From Acidobacteriota bacterium (lineage in GTDB: Bacteria > Acidobacteriota > Terriglobia > Terriglobales > Acidobacteriaceae): 64,000 nt of DNA. Position numbers and translations under genes: made by a program. The stretch covers positions 62,001 through 126,000 of the forward strand of contig JAJZVX010000002.1 of the NCBI GenBank assembly GCA_021846985.1, in the 5' to 3' direction. The notes beneath the pieces are model-generated. The model made no database searches, was not told the DNA's origin, and saw nothing but the letters and a program-made list of their open reading frames with translations. This document shows positions 54,661 through 63,151 of the stretch, piece after piece. Position 1 is the first letter of the stretch, and each line of letters opens with the position of its first letter.

Positions 54661-57605
54661 GCGAGCCCGGTCTTCTTTCTACGCGAGGTGGATTTCTTCA
54701 CTTTACCAGTCCTGACGGGTTGGGACGGGGTGAGAGTTTCAGACGCGGGCGCGGGGCCGGTTTCCAGATCGAGCGGCGTGAGCTTGCCGTCGGATGAAAC
54801 GTAAAAGCGGCGGAGGAACTGGCCAGTATAGGAGCCAGGGGTGACGGCGATCTGCGCGGGGCGGCCCTGGCCGACGATGCGGCCGCCGTCTTCGCCGCCC
54901 TCGGGACCAAGGTCGAGAATCCAGTCCGCGTTGCGGATCACGTCGAGGTTGTGTTCGATGATCACCACCGAGTTGCCCAGGTCGGCCAGCCGGTGGAGGA
55001 CTTCAAGCAGCTTGCGCACGTCGTCGAAGTGCAGGCCGGTGGTCGGCTCGTCCAGCAGGTAAAGGGTGCGGCCCGTCTGGCGCTTGGAAAGCTCGCGGGC
55101 CAGCTTCATGCGCTGCGCCTCCCCGCCCGAGAGGGTCACTGCGCTCTGGCCTAGATGCACGTAGCCCAACCCTACATCCACCAGGGTCTGGAGCTTCTGG
55201 CGGACCTGGGGAACGTCGGCCAGCAGGGGCAGCGCGTCCTCGATGGCGAGGTCCAGAATGTCGGCAATGGAGTGGCCGTGGAACTTTACGGCAAGGGTCT
55301 CCTGGTTGTAGCGGCGTCCGCCGCACACCTCGCACTGAACGTAGACATCGGGCATGAAGTTCATCTCGATGCGCCGCTGGCCGTCGCCCTGGCAGGCTTC
55401 GCAGCGGCCACCGGTGACGTTGAAGCTGAAGCGGCCGGGCTTGTAGCCGCGCTCGCGGGCCTCCGGGAGCATGGCGAAAAGGTCGCGGATGGGCGAGAAA
55501 ACCTGGGTATACGTCGCCGGATTGGAGCGCGGCGTACGCCCGATGGGGGACTGGTCGATGCGGATGACCTTGTCGATCTGCTCCGTGCCGGTCAGCGCAT
55601 CGTGGGCGCCCGGTTCCTCGCGCGAGCCGTAAAGGGTTCTGGCCAGGGAGCGATAGAGGATGTCGTTGATCAGGGTGCTTTTGCCCGAGCCGCTCACGCC
55701 CGTGACCACGGTGATGACGCCGAGCGGAATGCGGATTTCAAGGTCGTGGAGGTTGTGTTCGCGGGCGCCGGCGATGGCGAGCCAGTTGCCCGTGAGCGAC
55801 CGCGGCTGGGCGCGGTGCAGCATCGTCATGGCGCCCGACAGGTAACGGCCAGTCAGGGAGTCGGGGCAGGCCATGATCTCAGCCGGCGTGCCCTGCGCCA
55901 CCACCGCGCCGCCCAGCCGGCCGGCGCCGGGGCCCAGGTCGAGTACATAGTCGGCGTGGCGAATGGTGTCTTCGTCGTGCTCGACGACGAGGACGGTGTT
56001 GCCCAGGTCGCGCAGCTTCTTGAGCGCTTCGATCAGGCGGTTGTTGTCGCGCTGGTGCAGACCGATCGAAGGCTCGTCGAGAACGTAGAGCACGCCGCGC
56101 AGCCGTGAGCCGATCTGCGTGGCCAGCCGGATGCGCTGGCCTTCGCCGCCGGAAAGCGTGGCGGCGTTGCGGTCGAGAGAAAGGTAGTTCAGCCCTACCG
56201 CGCAAAGAAACTCGAGCCGCTCCACGACTTCGCGCCGGATGCGCTCGGCCAGAAGCGCCTCGCGGGCCGTGAAGCTCAGATTGATGGCGGCCGAAAGCGC
56301 CCGGTTCAAGGGCAGGGCGGTGAAGTCGGCGATGGAGAGCCCGCCGATCTTCACGGCCAGGGACTCCGCGCGCAGGCGCTTGCCGCGGCAGGCGGGGCAG
56401 GGCGTGGCCGACATGAAGCCCATCATGTATTCGCGGTATCCGTCGCTCTTTGCCTCTTCGAGAGAGTCGCGCAGGAAGGCCAGCACGCCGTGAAAACCCG
56501 TGCGGGGGCCTTCGCCCTTGGGCGGCCCGTAGATCAGGATGTGCTGCTGGCGCGGCGGCAGATCCTCGAAGGGCTTTTTCAGGTCGATGTGGTAGCGCTC
56601 GGCGGCCAGGTGAAGCAGCCGGAGCAGATACTGGGACGAGGAGCCGGGGCCCAGTCCGCCATCGAGCAGGGGCTTGGACCAGTCGGTGATGACCTTGGCG
56701 GGGTCGAAGTCGTAGAGCGAGCCCAGCCCGTGGCACTCCGGGCAGGCCCCGAAGGTGGAGTTGAAGCTGAAGTTGCGCGGCTCCAGCCTGGGCACGTCGA
56801 GGCCGCAGTCCGGGCAGGCCATCGAGGAGGAGAACAACTGCTCCTCCGCCCCGCTGATGGCCACCGTCACCAGGCCGTTGGCCAGTTGCAGAGCCTTGGC
56901 AACGGCCAGATCGAGACGCTTTTCCAGCGGAGTCCGGGCGCCGGGAGATGCTGTCGCGCCCGGCTCGGGCGTCTTCAGCACCACGCGGTCGATCACCGCC
57001 TCCACGGTGTGATTCTTGCGGCGGTCCAGCTGCACCGGCTCCGTCAGGTCGCGCAGTTCGCCATCCACGCGGGCGCGAAAACCCTGCCGGTCGAGCTGCT
57101 CAAACAGATCCTTGAACTCGCCTTTGCGGCCGCGCACGATCGGAGCCATGATGGTAACGCGTTCGCCATTGCCCATCTGCAGAATGCGCTGCACGATCTG
57201 CTCGGCGGTTTGGCGCGCGATGGACCGGCCGCAGTTGGGGCAGTGGGGCGAGCCCACCGAGGCGTAGAGCAGGCGCAGGTAGTCGTAAATCTCCGTGATG
57301 GTGCCTACGGTGGAACGCGGACTGCGGCTGGTGGTCTTCTGCTCGATGGAGATGGCCGGGCTGAGGCCCTCGATCGAGTCCACCTCCGGCCGCTCGATCT
57401 GGTCCAGAAACTGCCGCGCATAAGCCGACAGCGTCTCCACGTAACGGCGCTGGCCCTCGGCATAAATGGTGTCGAAGGCGAGTGAGCTCTTGCCCGAGCC
57501 GGAGAGCCCGGTCACCACGGTGAGGGTGTTGCGGGGAATGCGCACGTCTATGCCGCGCAGGTTGTGTTGACGGGCCCCGCGCACCGTGATGTGAGTGATG
57601 GGCAT
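54657..57605 (-). CDS. uvrA: Excinuclease ABC subunit A
   Basis: DNA-damage sensor ATPase of nucleotide excision repair, ~982 residues. Two ABC modules: Walker A '[16 protein letters not shown]' near residue 30 and '[16 protein letters not shown]' in the second half. Signatures are '[13 protein letters not shown]' and '[13 protein letters not shown]'. Zinc-binding Cys pairs include 'CPDCGLDVP', 'CPECHG', and 'CEACQGDG' with 'CEVCGG'. The C-terminal ~45 residues are Ser/Lys-rich. ATG 57605 opens the conserved '[19 protein letters not shown]'-type start. A promoter with -35 TTGACC and -10 TAGAAT lies upstream. I see no clear LexA box there. Confidence 0.97.
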   Translation of the reverse strand: MPITHITVRGARQHNLRGIDVRIPRNTLTVVTGLSGSGKSSLAFDTIYAEGQRRYVETLSAYARQFLDQIERPEVDSIEGLSPAISIEQKTTSRSPRSTVGTITEIYDYLRLLYASVGSPHCPNCGRSIARQTAEQIVQRILQMGNGERVTIMAPIVRGRKGEFKDLFEQLDRQGFRARVDGELRDLTEPVQLDRRKNHTVEAVIDRVVLKTPEPGATASPGARTPLEKRLDLAVAKALQLANGLVTVAISGAEEQLFSSSMACPDCGLDVPRLEPRNFSFNSTFGACPECHGLGSLYDFDPAKVITDWSKPLLDGGLGPGSSSQYLLRLLHLAAERYHIDLKKPFEDLPPRQQHILIYGPPKGEGPRTGFHGVLAFLRDSLEEAKSDGYREYMMGFMSATPCPACRGKRLRAESLAVKIGGLSIADFTALPLNRALSAAINLSFTAREALLAERIRREVVERLEFLCAVGLNYLSLDRNAATLSGGEGQRIRLATQIGSRLRGVLYVLDEPSIGLHQRDNNRLIEALKKLRDLGNTVLVVEHDEDTIRHADYVLDLGPGAGRLGGAVVAQGTPAEIMACPDSLTGRYLSGAMTMLHRAQPRSLTGNWLAIAGAREHNLHDLEIRIPLGVITVVTGVSGSGKSTLINDILYRSLARTLYGSREEPGAHDALTGTEQIDKVIRIDQSPIGRTPRSNPATYTQVFSPIRDLFAMLPEARERGYKPGRFSFNVTGGRCEACQGDGQRRIEMNFMPDVYVQCEVCGGRRYNQETLAVKFHGHSIADILDLAIEDALPLLADVPQVRQKLQTLVDVGLGYVHLGQSAVTLSGGEAQRMKLARELSKRQTGRTLYLLDEPTTGLHFDDVRKLLEVLHRLADLGNSVVIIEHNLDVIRNADWILDLGPEGGEDGGRIVGQGRPAQIAVTPGSYTGQFLRRFYVSSDGKLTPLDLETGPAPASETLTPSQPVRTGKVKKSTSRRKKTGLA

Positions 57606-57676
57606 GATGAGGAGAAGGAGTGGGCTGCCGCCGGTCCGCTTTCCGGCCGGCATTCAGGGCGCATCCGCCTGGGAGT

Positions 57677-57706
57677 ATTCTATTTGGCAACAGAAAAGTG
57701 GGTCAA
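57677..57706 (-). promoter_or_regulatory. Candidate sigma-70 promoter for uvrA
   Basis: On the minus strand TTGACC (57706-57701) and TAGAAT (57682-57677) are spaced by 18 bases, giving a ~65-base leader before the uvrA ATG. Confidence 0.6.
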
Positions 57707-57821
57707 CGCGCCCCTTTTTTCGCGCCGTTCACGATTCTTCTGCGACAATCGCAAAGAAGCGCCCTCCCGTTCCCGGTTGATGAAGCAAGTTGCCGGGAAC
57801 AAGACGCGGAGACAATCGGGA

Positions 57822-57989
57822 ATGTCGAACTCTTTCAATCTCGCCATGTTGGTTCTGGCTTCCGTTGCCGCGCTGGTGTTCGGCATCCTGCTGGCGTACG
57901 GCCTGCTGCGCGCCGCTTTTGCGCTCATGCGCCAGCGCGAAGGGCGCCTGGCCGTGAAACCCCAGCCCCAGGCAGCGCGCGTGGCATAG
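57822..57989 (+). CDS. Small single-span membrane protein
   Basis: Just 55 residues: a short polar N terminus, one long hydrophobic helix (about 8-36, 'LVLASVAALVFGILLAYGLL') and a basic C terminus 'ALMRQREGRLAVKPQPQ'. The positive charges after the helix predict that end in the cytoplasm. ATG 57822 has a weak GGGA ahead; ATG 57780 would add 14 polar residues. Likely a real gene from its clean membrane helix; function unknown. Confidence 0.6.
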   Translation: MSNSFNLAMLVLASVAALVFGILLAYGLLRAAFALMRQREGRLAVKPQPQAARVA

Positions 57990-58072
57990 GGCCGGATCGC
58001 CTCTCCCCCTCCTTTTCTCCGTTTTATGGGGGAAATTCCGCCCAAATACCAGAAAAAAACTGCTCAGCGCGG

Positions 58073-58879
58073 CTATGGCGGATTTTGATTCTGCATCTGC
58101 TGTTGGCGCTGTTCGAGATCCTGCATGACCTGCTGCGGCGAACGCGGCGCGCCGCCGGGCACAAGGACGAAGCGGGTGGAATTGCGCGCCGGCGGCTGCT
58201 GGGGCTGCTCGTCCTCTCCCGTGTCGACGGAGTCGTCGTGGCTGGCCGCGGGCTCGCTATGAGGGACCGCGCCGGCCGGCGTGCGGGGACTCAGCAGGAT
58301 GTTGCGCGGCGCTCCTTTGCCGAGATCCCCGATCATGATCATGTTGTAATTGGAGCCATGAAGCAACTGGGAGAGCACATCCCGGGCCAGGCCGGGACCG
58401 TAGGCGCCAAAGACGCGCTCGTCCGTGCTCAGGCCCTGAACCTTGGCGCCGGTGACGGTCTGCACTTCGAACAGAATCTGCTGCAAGCTCGAGTTGTTGG
58501 CCTTGATGCTGAGGCCGCTGCTGTCCCAGACGATCGTGGCGGGGCTGGGAAGGTCGTTGACCGGCCAGTTGGGACGAATGGGCGCCGCAGGGGGTGCCGG
58601 GGCCGCGGCGGCGGCTGGGGGGGCGGCGGCCTTGCGATGCGGCTTGCGGACGTGGGCGCGGACGCGCGTGGGCGCCGCCTTGTGCGCGGGAGGCGCCGGA
58701 CGGGGCTGCACCCGCGCCTGGCCGTCCGCAAAGGAAGCCGCCCAGAGCATCGGAGCTGCAAACAGAAGAAACGCCGCGAGACGAAGCGGAACCGCATGGC
58801 GGCGGGCGCGCGGCACAGGCAGAGCAGGGGTACCCGTTGTGCGGTGGGGAATCGACGGCGATTCGGTGGCGTTGCGCAT
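58073..58879 (-). CDS. Exported protein with a lone STN (secretin/TonB N-terminal) domain
   Basis: About 268 residues. It has a membrane anchor or signal ('LAAFLLFAAPMLWAASFADG'), a basic Pro/Ala-rich linker (about 55-100) and one STN-like domain (about 110-200). Its signature is 'TIVWDSSGLSIKANNSSLQQIL', as two strands and a helix, then 'LARDVLSQLLHGSNYNMIMIG'. A polar, Gln/Pro-rich tail ends the protein. STN domains normally begin secretins or TonB receptors; here no barrel follows. ATG 58888 is an alternative start. It is divergent from the secreted-protein gene at 59008. Confidence 0.75.
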   Translation of the reverse strand: MRNATESPSIPHRTTGTPALPVPRARRHAVPLRLAAFLLFAAPMLWAASFADGQARVQPRPAPPAHKAAPTRVRAHVRKPHRKAAAPPAAAAAPAPPAAPIRPNWPVNDLPSPATIVWDSSGLSIKANNSSLQQILFEVQTVTGAKVQGLSTDERVFGAYGPGLARDVLSQLLHGSNYNMIMIGDLGKGAPRNILLSPRTPAGAVPHSEPAASHDDSVDTGEDEQPQQPPARNSTRFVLVPGGAPRSPQQVMQDLEQRQQQMQNQNPP

Positions 58880-58933
58880 GGAAAGCATCCCCCCGGCCGT
58901 GTCCCGCGCCGGACGCGGCGTTTTGCCGCTGCT

Positions 58934-58953
58934 CTGTTGTACTAGACTAACAG
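58934..58953. promoter_or_regulatory. Palindromic element between divergent exported-protein genes
   Basis: CTGTT and AACAG flank a central CTAG core in a 20-base imperfect palindrome (14 of 20 positions symmetrical). It lies 55 bases from each of the divergent start codons. It could be a shared operator. Confidence 0.35.
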
Positions 58954-59007
58954 TGGCCCGCGAACGCTCGAAAAGAGGATGGCGCGGCGGAGAGGAAGTT
59001 CCCTGAA

Positions 59008-60000
59008 ATGCAACTCGGCCGGAAGTGTCTGTGCGCAATGGGAGCGGTTCTGCTGGCGGCGCCGGCCGCGTGCCTGGCCGCGAACTGCACCACGCAGGCC
59101 GCATTGAATCCGCTGGACCGGGATGCGCTGGCCATTGCCGGCGGCCGCGTGGCCGCCTCCGTGGTGCAGCAGAACTTCGACGTGCTCCATTCCCTGCTGC
59201 TGCCCGCCGAAGAGCAGAACTGGGAGAACATCCGCGGGGCGGTGGAAGACGGGGCGGCGCTGTTCCGGGGCGGCCATGCGCAGATCCACAACCTCTACCT
59301 GCTCGACTCGACCATGGAGCGGACCACGGCGGACACCGAATTCTTCTGCTCCAACCAGAGCGGCTCGCTGACCGTGACCATCACCCTGCGCGCGTTGCCG
59401 CCGGGCCGCTACGCGGTGGTGCTCGCCGACGCCGCCGGCGCACCCATGGCCGGGCAGATGGCCTTCATCCTGGTGTGGGACGGCGGACCGGGCGGAGGCT
59501 GGAAACTGGGCGGCGTCTCCGTGCGCCAGGGAACCTTCAGCGGACACGACGGCGTGTGGTACTGGACGCGGGCCCGCGAACTGGCGCAAATGAACCTGCC
59601 CTGGGCAGCCTGGTTCAGCTACGACGCCGCGCGCTACCTGCTCCTGCCGGTCGACTTCCTCTCCTCGCCCAATCTGGAGAGGCTTCAGACAGAGCAATCG
59701 CAGATCAAAAACTCCCCGCCGGCGGCCTTCCCCTACATGGTTCCCGACGGAGCGCGCACCTGGAAGATCGATTCGGTGCAGTTGGATCCCACGCTGCGGC
59801 TGCCGGACCTTGGCGTCACCTATGAATCCACCGGGGTGTCCGACCCGGCCGCGCAGCGCACCGAGGCGGTGGCGGTGCTGAGCGCGTTTTTGAAGATGCA
59901 GCCCGCCCTGCGCCAGAACTTCCACGGCTTGTGGGCCTACGCAATGAGCAAGGGCAAGCGCACGCCCGTCATGGAACTGCCCATGGCGCAGATACCGTAA
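59008..60000 (+). CDS. Secreted protein of unknown function
   Basis: A 330-residue protein with a signal peptide ending near 'ACLAA' and four or more cysteines near the mature N terminus and middle. It has helical early and C-terminal parts and a beta-rich central part ('GRYAVVLADAAGAPMAGQMAFILVW' as strands, 'GGGWKLGGVSVRQGTFSGHDGVW' next). I do not recognise the family. GAGGAAG precedes ATG 59008. The threonine aldolase gene follows 39 bases on, so the two could share a transcript. Confidence 0.7.
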   Translation: MQLGRKCLCAMGAVLLAAPAACLAANCTTQAALNPLDRDALAIAGGRVAASVVQQNFDVLHSLLLPAEEQNWENIRGAVEDGAALFRGGHAQIHNLYLLDSTMERTTADTEFFCSNQSGSLTVTITLRALPPGRYAVVLADAAGAPMAGQMAFILVWDGGPGGGWKLGGVSVRQGTFSGHDGVWYWTRARELAQMNLPWAAWFSYDAARYLLLPVDFLSSPNLERLQTEQSQIKNSPPAAFPYMVPDGARTWKIDSVQLDPTLRLPDLGVTYESTGVSDPAAQRTEAVAVLSAFLKMQPALRQNFHGLWAYAMSKGKRTPVMELPMAQIP

Positions 60001-60039
60001 AAGCAGGCAACCAGGGAACAAGGAACGAGGGTACGGAGA

Positions 60040-61089
60040 TTGGCAGGCATCATTGATTTGCGATCCGATACGGTAACCCGCCCCACTCCGGAGATGCGCG
60101 CGGCCATGGCCGCCGCCGAAGTGGGCGACGACGTCTATGGCGAAGATCCCACCGTGAACCAACTCGAGCGCCGCGCCGCGGAGATCTTCGGCCGCGAGGC
60201 GGCGCTGTTTGTGCCCAGCGGAACCATGGGCAACCAGATCGCCATCCGGCTCCATACGCAGCCGGGCCAGGAGGTGATCGCCGAGTCGAGGGCCCACATC
60301 CTCGACTGGGAGATGGCCACCACCGCCGTCTTTTCCGGCTGTCTGGTGCGCGCCGTTCCAGCCCAACGCGGCATCCTCACCTGGAAAGAGATTGAGCCGG
60401 CGATCTACGCGCGCGGGGCGTTTCGCGCTTCCACGGGCCTCATCGAGATTGAGAATACGGCCAACCTCGCCGGTGGAGTGTGCACGCCGCTGCACGTGAT
60501 GGAAGAGATCTGGGCCGGAGCGAAGGAAAGAAAGCTCCCCGTCCACCTCGATGGTGCGCGCATCTTCAACGCCTCCACGGCGCTGGGCGTGGACGTGAAA
60601 ACGCTCACGCGCGGATGCGACACCGTCATGTTCTGCCTGTCCAAAGGGCTGGGCGCGCCGGTGGGTTCCATGCTGGTGGGCTCGGCGGAACGGATGGCGC
60701 GGGCGCGGCTCTTCCGCAAGGCCCTCGGCGGCGGCATGCGCCAGGCTGGCGTGCTGGCCGCCGCGGGTCTGATTGCGCTCGAGACCATGCCGGGACGGCT
60801 GCACGAGGATCATGCCCACGCGCGCCTGCTGGCGGAAAGCCTGGCGACGCTGGAGCAGGTGGCGATCGACCTGGAGTCGGTGGAGACGAATATCGTTGTC
60901 TTCCGGCTGCGGGGCGGCCTCAGCGCGCCGGCCATTGTGAATCGCCTGCGCGAGCGGAATATTCTGATCAGCGCCTTCGGGCCGGACGCCATCCGGCTGG
61001 TGACGCACTTCGATGTGGACCGCGCGGCGTGCCTTACGGCGGCCGAAGCGCTGACAGAAGCGATCGGAACCGCCACCGCGGCGAACTGA
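60040..61089 (+). CDS. ltaE: Low-specificity L-threonine aldolase
   Basis: PLP enzyme cleaving threonine or allo-threonine to glycine and acetaldehyde; 349 residues. Landmarks: '[18 protein letters not shown]', '[16 protein letters not shown]', '[13 protein letters not shown]', '[13 protein letters not shown]' and the PLP lysine in '[17 protein letters not shown]'. It starts with TTG at 60040; AAGGAAC/CGAGG upstream gives a ribosome site. A strong inverted repeat lies after its stop. Confidence 0.92.
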   Translation: MAGIIDLRSDTVTRPTPEMRAAMAAAEVGDDVYGEDPTVNQLERRAAEIFGREAALFVPSGTMGNQIAIRLHTQPGQEVIAESRAHILDWEMATTAVFSGCLVRAVPAQRGILTWKEIEPAIYARGAFRASTGLIEIENTANLAGGVCTPLHVMEEIWAGAKERKLPVHLDGARIFNASTALGVDVKTLTRGCDTVMFCLSKGLGAPVGSMLVGSAERMARARLFRKALGGGMRQAGVLAAAGLIALETMPGRLHEDHAHARLLAESLATLEQVAIDLESVETNIVVFRLRGGLSAPAIVNRLRERNILISAFGPDAIRLVTHFDVDRAACLTAAEALTEAIGTATAAN

Positions 61090-61103
61090 AGACGAGGACG
61101 CCT

Positions 61104-61139
61104 GAAAACCAGGCCTGAAGAGATGCTCTTCAGGCCTGG
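61104..61139 (-). terminator. Strong intrinsic terminator between threonine aldolase and mrp
   Basis: A perfect 14-base stem (61109-61122 with 61126-61139) with a three-base loop. On the minus strand it is followed by TTTTC, so it ends mrp transcription. The plus side lacks a T run but may still stop the convergent aldolase transcript. Confidence 0.8.
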
Positions 61140-61145
61140 GGCAGC

Positions 61146-61976
61146 CTAGCTGATTTCAATCACGTCGGACGAGGCCGCCGCCGCCGCTTCGGCGCGTTCC
61201 ATCAGCTTTTCCGCCGCCGCGTAGAACTCGGCCGCCTGCGGGCTTTTGGGGCCGGCCAGGGCAACGGGCATCCCGTGGTCGCCGCCTTCGCGAATCGCGG
61301 GAACCAGTTCAATCGATCCCAGGAAGGGTACGTTGAACTGCTGCGCGGTGCGCTCCGCCCCGCCCTTGGAGAAGATGTCGATCTCCTTCTGGCAATACGG
61401 GCAGGTGAAGTGGCTCATGTTCTCGATAATTCCCAGCACCTCCACGTTGACCTGGCCAAACATCTCCAGGGCTTTGCGTGCATCCTGCAGGGCCACGTCG
61501 CTGGGCGTCGAAACCACCACCGCTCCCGTTAGCGGAACCGTTTGCACCAGCGAGATCACCACATCGCCCGTGCCCGGCGGCAGGTCCACGATGAGGTAAT
61601 CGAGTTCGCCCCAGTCCACCTGCTGCAAAAACTGCCGGATGATCTGGTGCAGCATCGGTCCCCGCATCATCATCGGCTTGTCGTCCGGGGAGATGTAGCC
61701 AATCGAGATGGTCTTGATGCCGTGCGTCAGATTGGGCTGGATCCGATTCTGTTGGTCGACGCGCGGCTGCTGCGTCGAACCCATCATCAGCGGTACGTTG
61801 GGACCGTAGATGTCGGCATCGATCAGGCCGACGCGCTGGCCGAGCTTGGAAAGGGCAATTGCCAGGTTGACCGCCACCGTGGTTTTGCCTACCCCGCCTT
61901 TTCCAGAGCCGACAGCCACAATCTTTGAGATGCCGGGCAACGCCACAGGCGAGGGCATGGCAGGTGAATGAGCCAT
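61146..61976 (-). CDS. mrp: Mrp/ApbC-family iron-sulfur carrier ATPase
   Basis: P-loop NTPase of 276 residues that loads or transfers iron-sulfur clusters. Deviant Walker A 'GSGKGGVGKTTVAVN', 'DADIYGPNVPLMMG', 'LIVDLPPGTGDV' and the cluster-binding 'FTCPYCQKEIDIF' (CxxC) are visible. The N-terminal MIP18/DUF59 domain present in many relatives is absent, so this is the short form. ATG 61976 has AAGGAG upstream. It follows the thioesterase gene on the same strand. Confidence 0.94.
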   Translation of the reverse strand: MAHSPAMPSPVALPGISKIVAVGSGKGGVGKTTVAVNLAIALSKLGQRVGLIDADIYGPNVPLMMGSTQQPRVDQQNRIQPNLTHGIKTISIGYISPDDKPMMMRGPMLHQIIRQFLQQVDWGELDYLIVDLPPGTGDVVISLVQTVPLTGAVVVSTPSDVALQDARKALEMFGQVNVEVLGIIENMSHFTCPYCQKEIDIFSKGGAERTAQQFNVPFLGSIELVPAIREGGDHGMPVALAGPKSPQAAEFYAAAEKLMERAEAAAAASSDVIEIS

Positions 61977-62004
61977 AATTTCCAGTTTCTCCTTTTTTCT
62001 CCCG

Positions 62005-62574
62005 TTATTGGGAGTCGATGGTTGAATCGCGCCGCGCGGCGGCGCCGGGATTTTCCAGCGAAGCGGTGGCCATGCGTTCCTGCCTGCGCCGCGCCACTTC
62101 GGTTTCTCGATGCTGGCGGCGCAGCAGCGCATCGGCATAGCGCCGTTGTTCGTCTGCGGTCTCCGCAATCAGTTGCGGCACGCGCACGCGCTGGCCGTGG
62201 TCGTCGATGGCCACAAACACCAGGTAAGCGCTGGCCACGTGCAGCATCAGGCCGGTGAGCGGATGCTCCACCCACACCTTCACGCCCACTTCGATCGAGG
62301 TGGTGAAGGCGCGGTTCACGCTGGATTTGAGGATCAGCAGATCGCCCACATGCACGGGGCGGATAAAGTCGATGTGATCCATGGCCGCCGTCACCACATG
62401 GGTGCGGGCATGGCGAAAGGCCGCCAGCGCGCCGGTCAGGTCGATGAAGTGCATCAGCCGGCCGCCGAGAAGGTTGCCCAGAACGTTGGCGTCGTTGGGC
62501 AGGATGATCTCGGTCATCTCCGACTGCGTGCTGGCCACGCTGCGGGCCTGGGGATTGATTTCCGGGGTGGACAT
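62005..62574 (-). CDS. Hotdog-fold acyl-CoA thioesterase (YciA/BACH type)
   Basis: A 189-residue hotdog protein. 'LPNDANVLGNLLGGRLMHFIDLTGALAA' (in two parts) is the family active-site stretch with its Asn and Asp. 'VTAAMDHIDFIRPVHVGDLLIL' and the last strand 'SAYLVFVAIDDHGQ' follow. The C terminus is an Arg-rich, probably disordered tail. It lies 28 bases upstream of mrp on the same strand. Substrate chain length is not predictable. Confidence 0.9.
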   Translation of the reverse strand: MSTPEINPQARSVASTQSEMTEIILPNDANVLGNLLGGRLMHFIDLTGALAAFRHARTHVVTAAMDHIDFIRPVHVGDLLILKSSVNRAFTTSIEVGVKVWVEHPLTGLMLHVASAYLVFVAIDDHGQRVRVPQLIAETADEQRRYADALLRRQHRETEVARRRQERMATASLENPGAAARRDSTIDSQ

Positions 62575-62733
62575 GGGGCGGATGCTCCGTTCAAGAAGGC
62601 GCGCCGGCAGACGCCAGAAACTCCCGCTAGAATGAAGCCTGGGGGCTGGCTGGCCGGAACCTCCAATTCCAGTTTCGGCAATTGCCGCCAAATAAGCAAA
62701 TCGAACCAGGCGGCAAGGCCGCAGGCAGGCAGG

Positions 62734-63045
62734 ATGGACAAGATCGCTGCATTGAAAGAGATTTTGGCGCAGGATGCAGGCAACCCGCTGGCGCGCTACG
62801 GGCTGGCGATGGAACTGGCCAGCCAGGGCCAGACCGGGGCCGCGCTGGAAGAGTTCGACCGGCTGCTGGCGGCCCATCCGCAGTATGTCGCCGGCTATTT
62901 TATGTCGGCGCAAACCCTGGCCCAGGCCGGCCGCGGCGCGGAGGCCAGGGAACGGTTGAAGGCCGGCATCCGGCAGGCGGCCCAAAGCGGAAACCATCAC
63001 GCGCAGAGCGAGATGCAGGCCATGCTGGATGAGATGGAAGACTAG
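62734..63045 (+). CDS. Small TPR-type protein
   Basis: A 103-residue helical protein with at least one clear tetratricopeptide repeat ('NPLARYGLAMELASQGQTGAAL' then 'AAHPQYVAGYFMSAQTLAQAGRG'; shown only as helix boundaries). It is probably cytosolic and a protein-protein interaction module. Divergent from the thioesterase gene. No partner is evident; the start has only weak ribosome-site support. Confidence 0.75.
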   Translation: MDKIAALKEILAQDAGNPLARYGLAMELASQGQTGAALEEFDRLLAAHPQYVAGYFMSAQTLAQAGRGAEARERLKAGIRQAAQSGNHHAQSEMQAMLDEMED

Positions 63046-63151
63046 CGCCGCGCGCTTGCGCTTGCCGTTTCAGGAATTTTTATTGCCCAAACGCGCCCGC
63101 GCCTGGCTGGCAGATAGACCCCGGGCAGGGAATCGCGTCTAAACTAGGGAT

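Noticed and set aside
53020..54804. 594-codon plus-strand frame across pyrE and the CPBP protease
   Set aside because: Opposite two well-supported genes; composition is typical of a GC-rich shadow frame.
57707..57780. Possible LexA box upstream of uvrA
   Set aside because: Fragments such as GTTC occur but not with the 11-base period or the GCTYTTT core seen at lexA.
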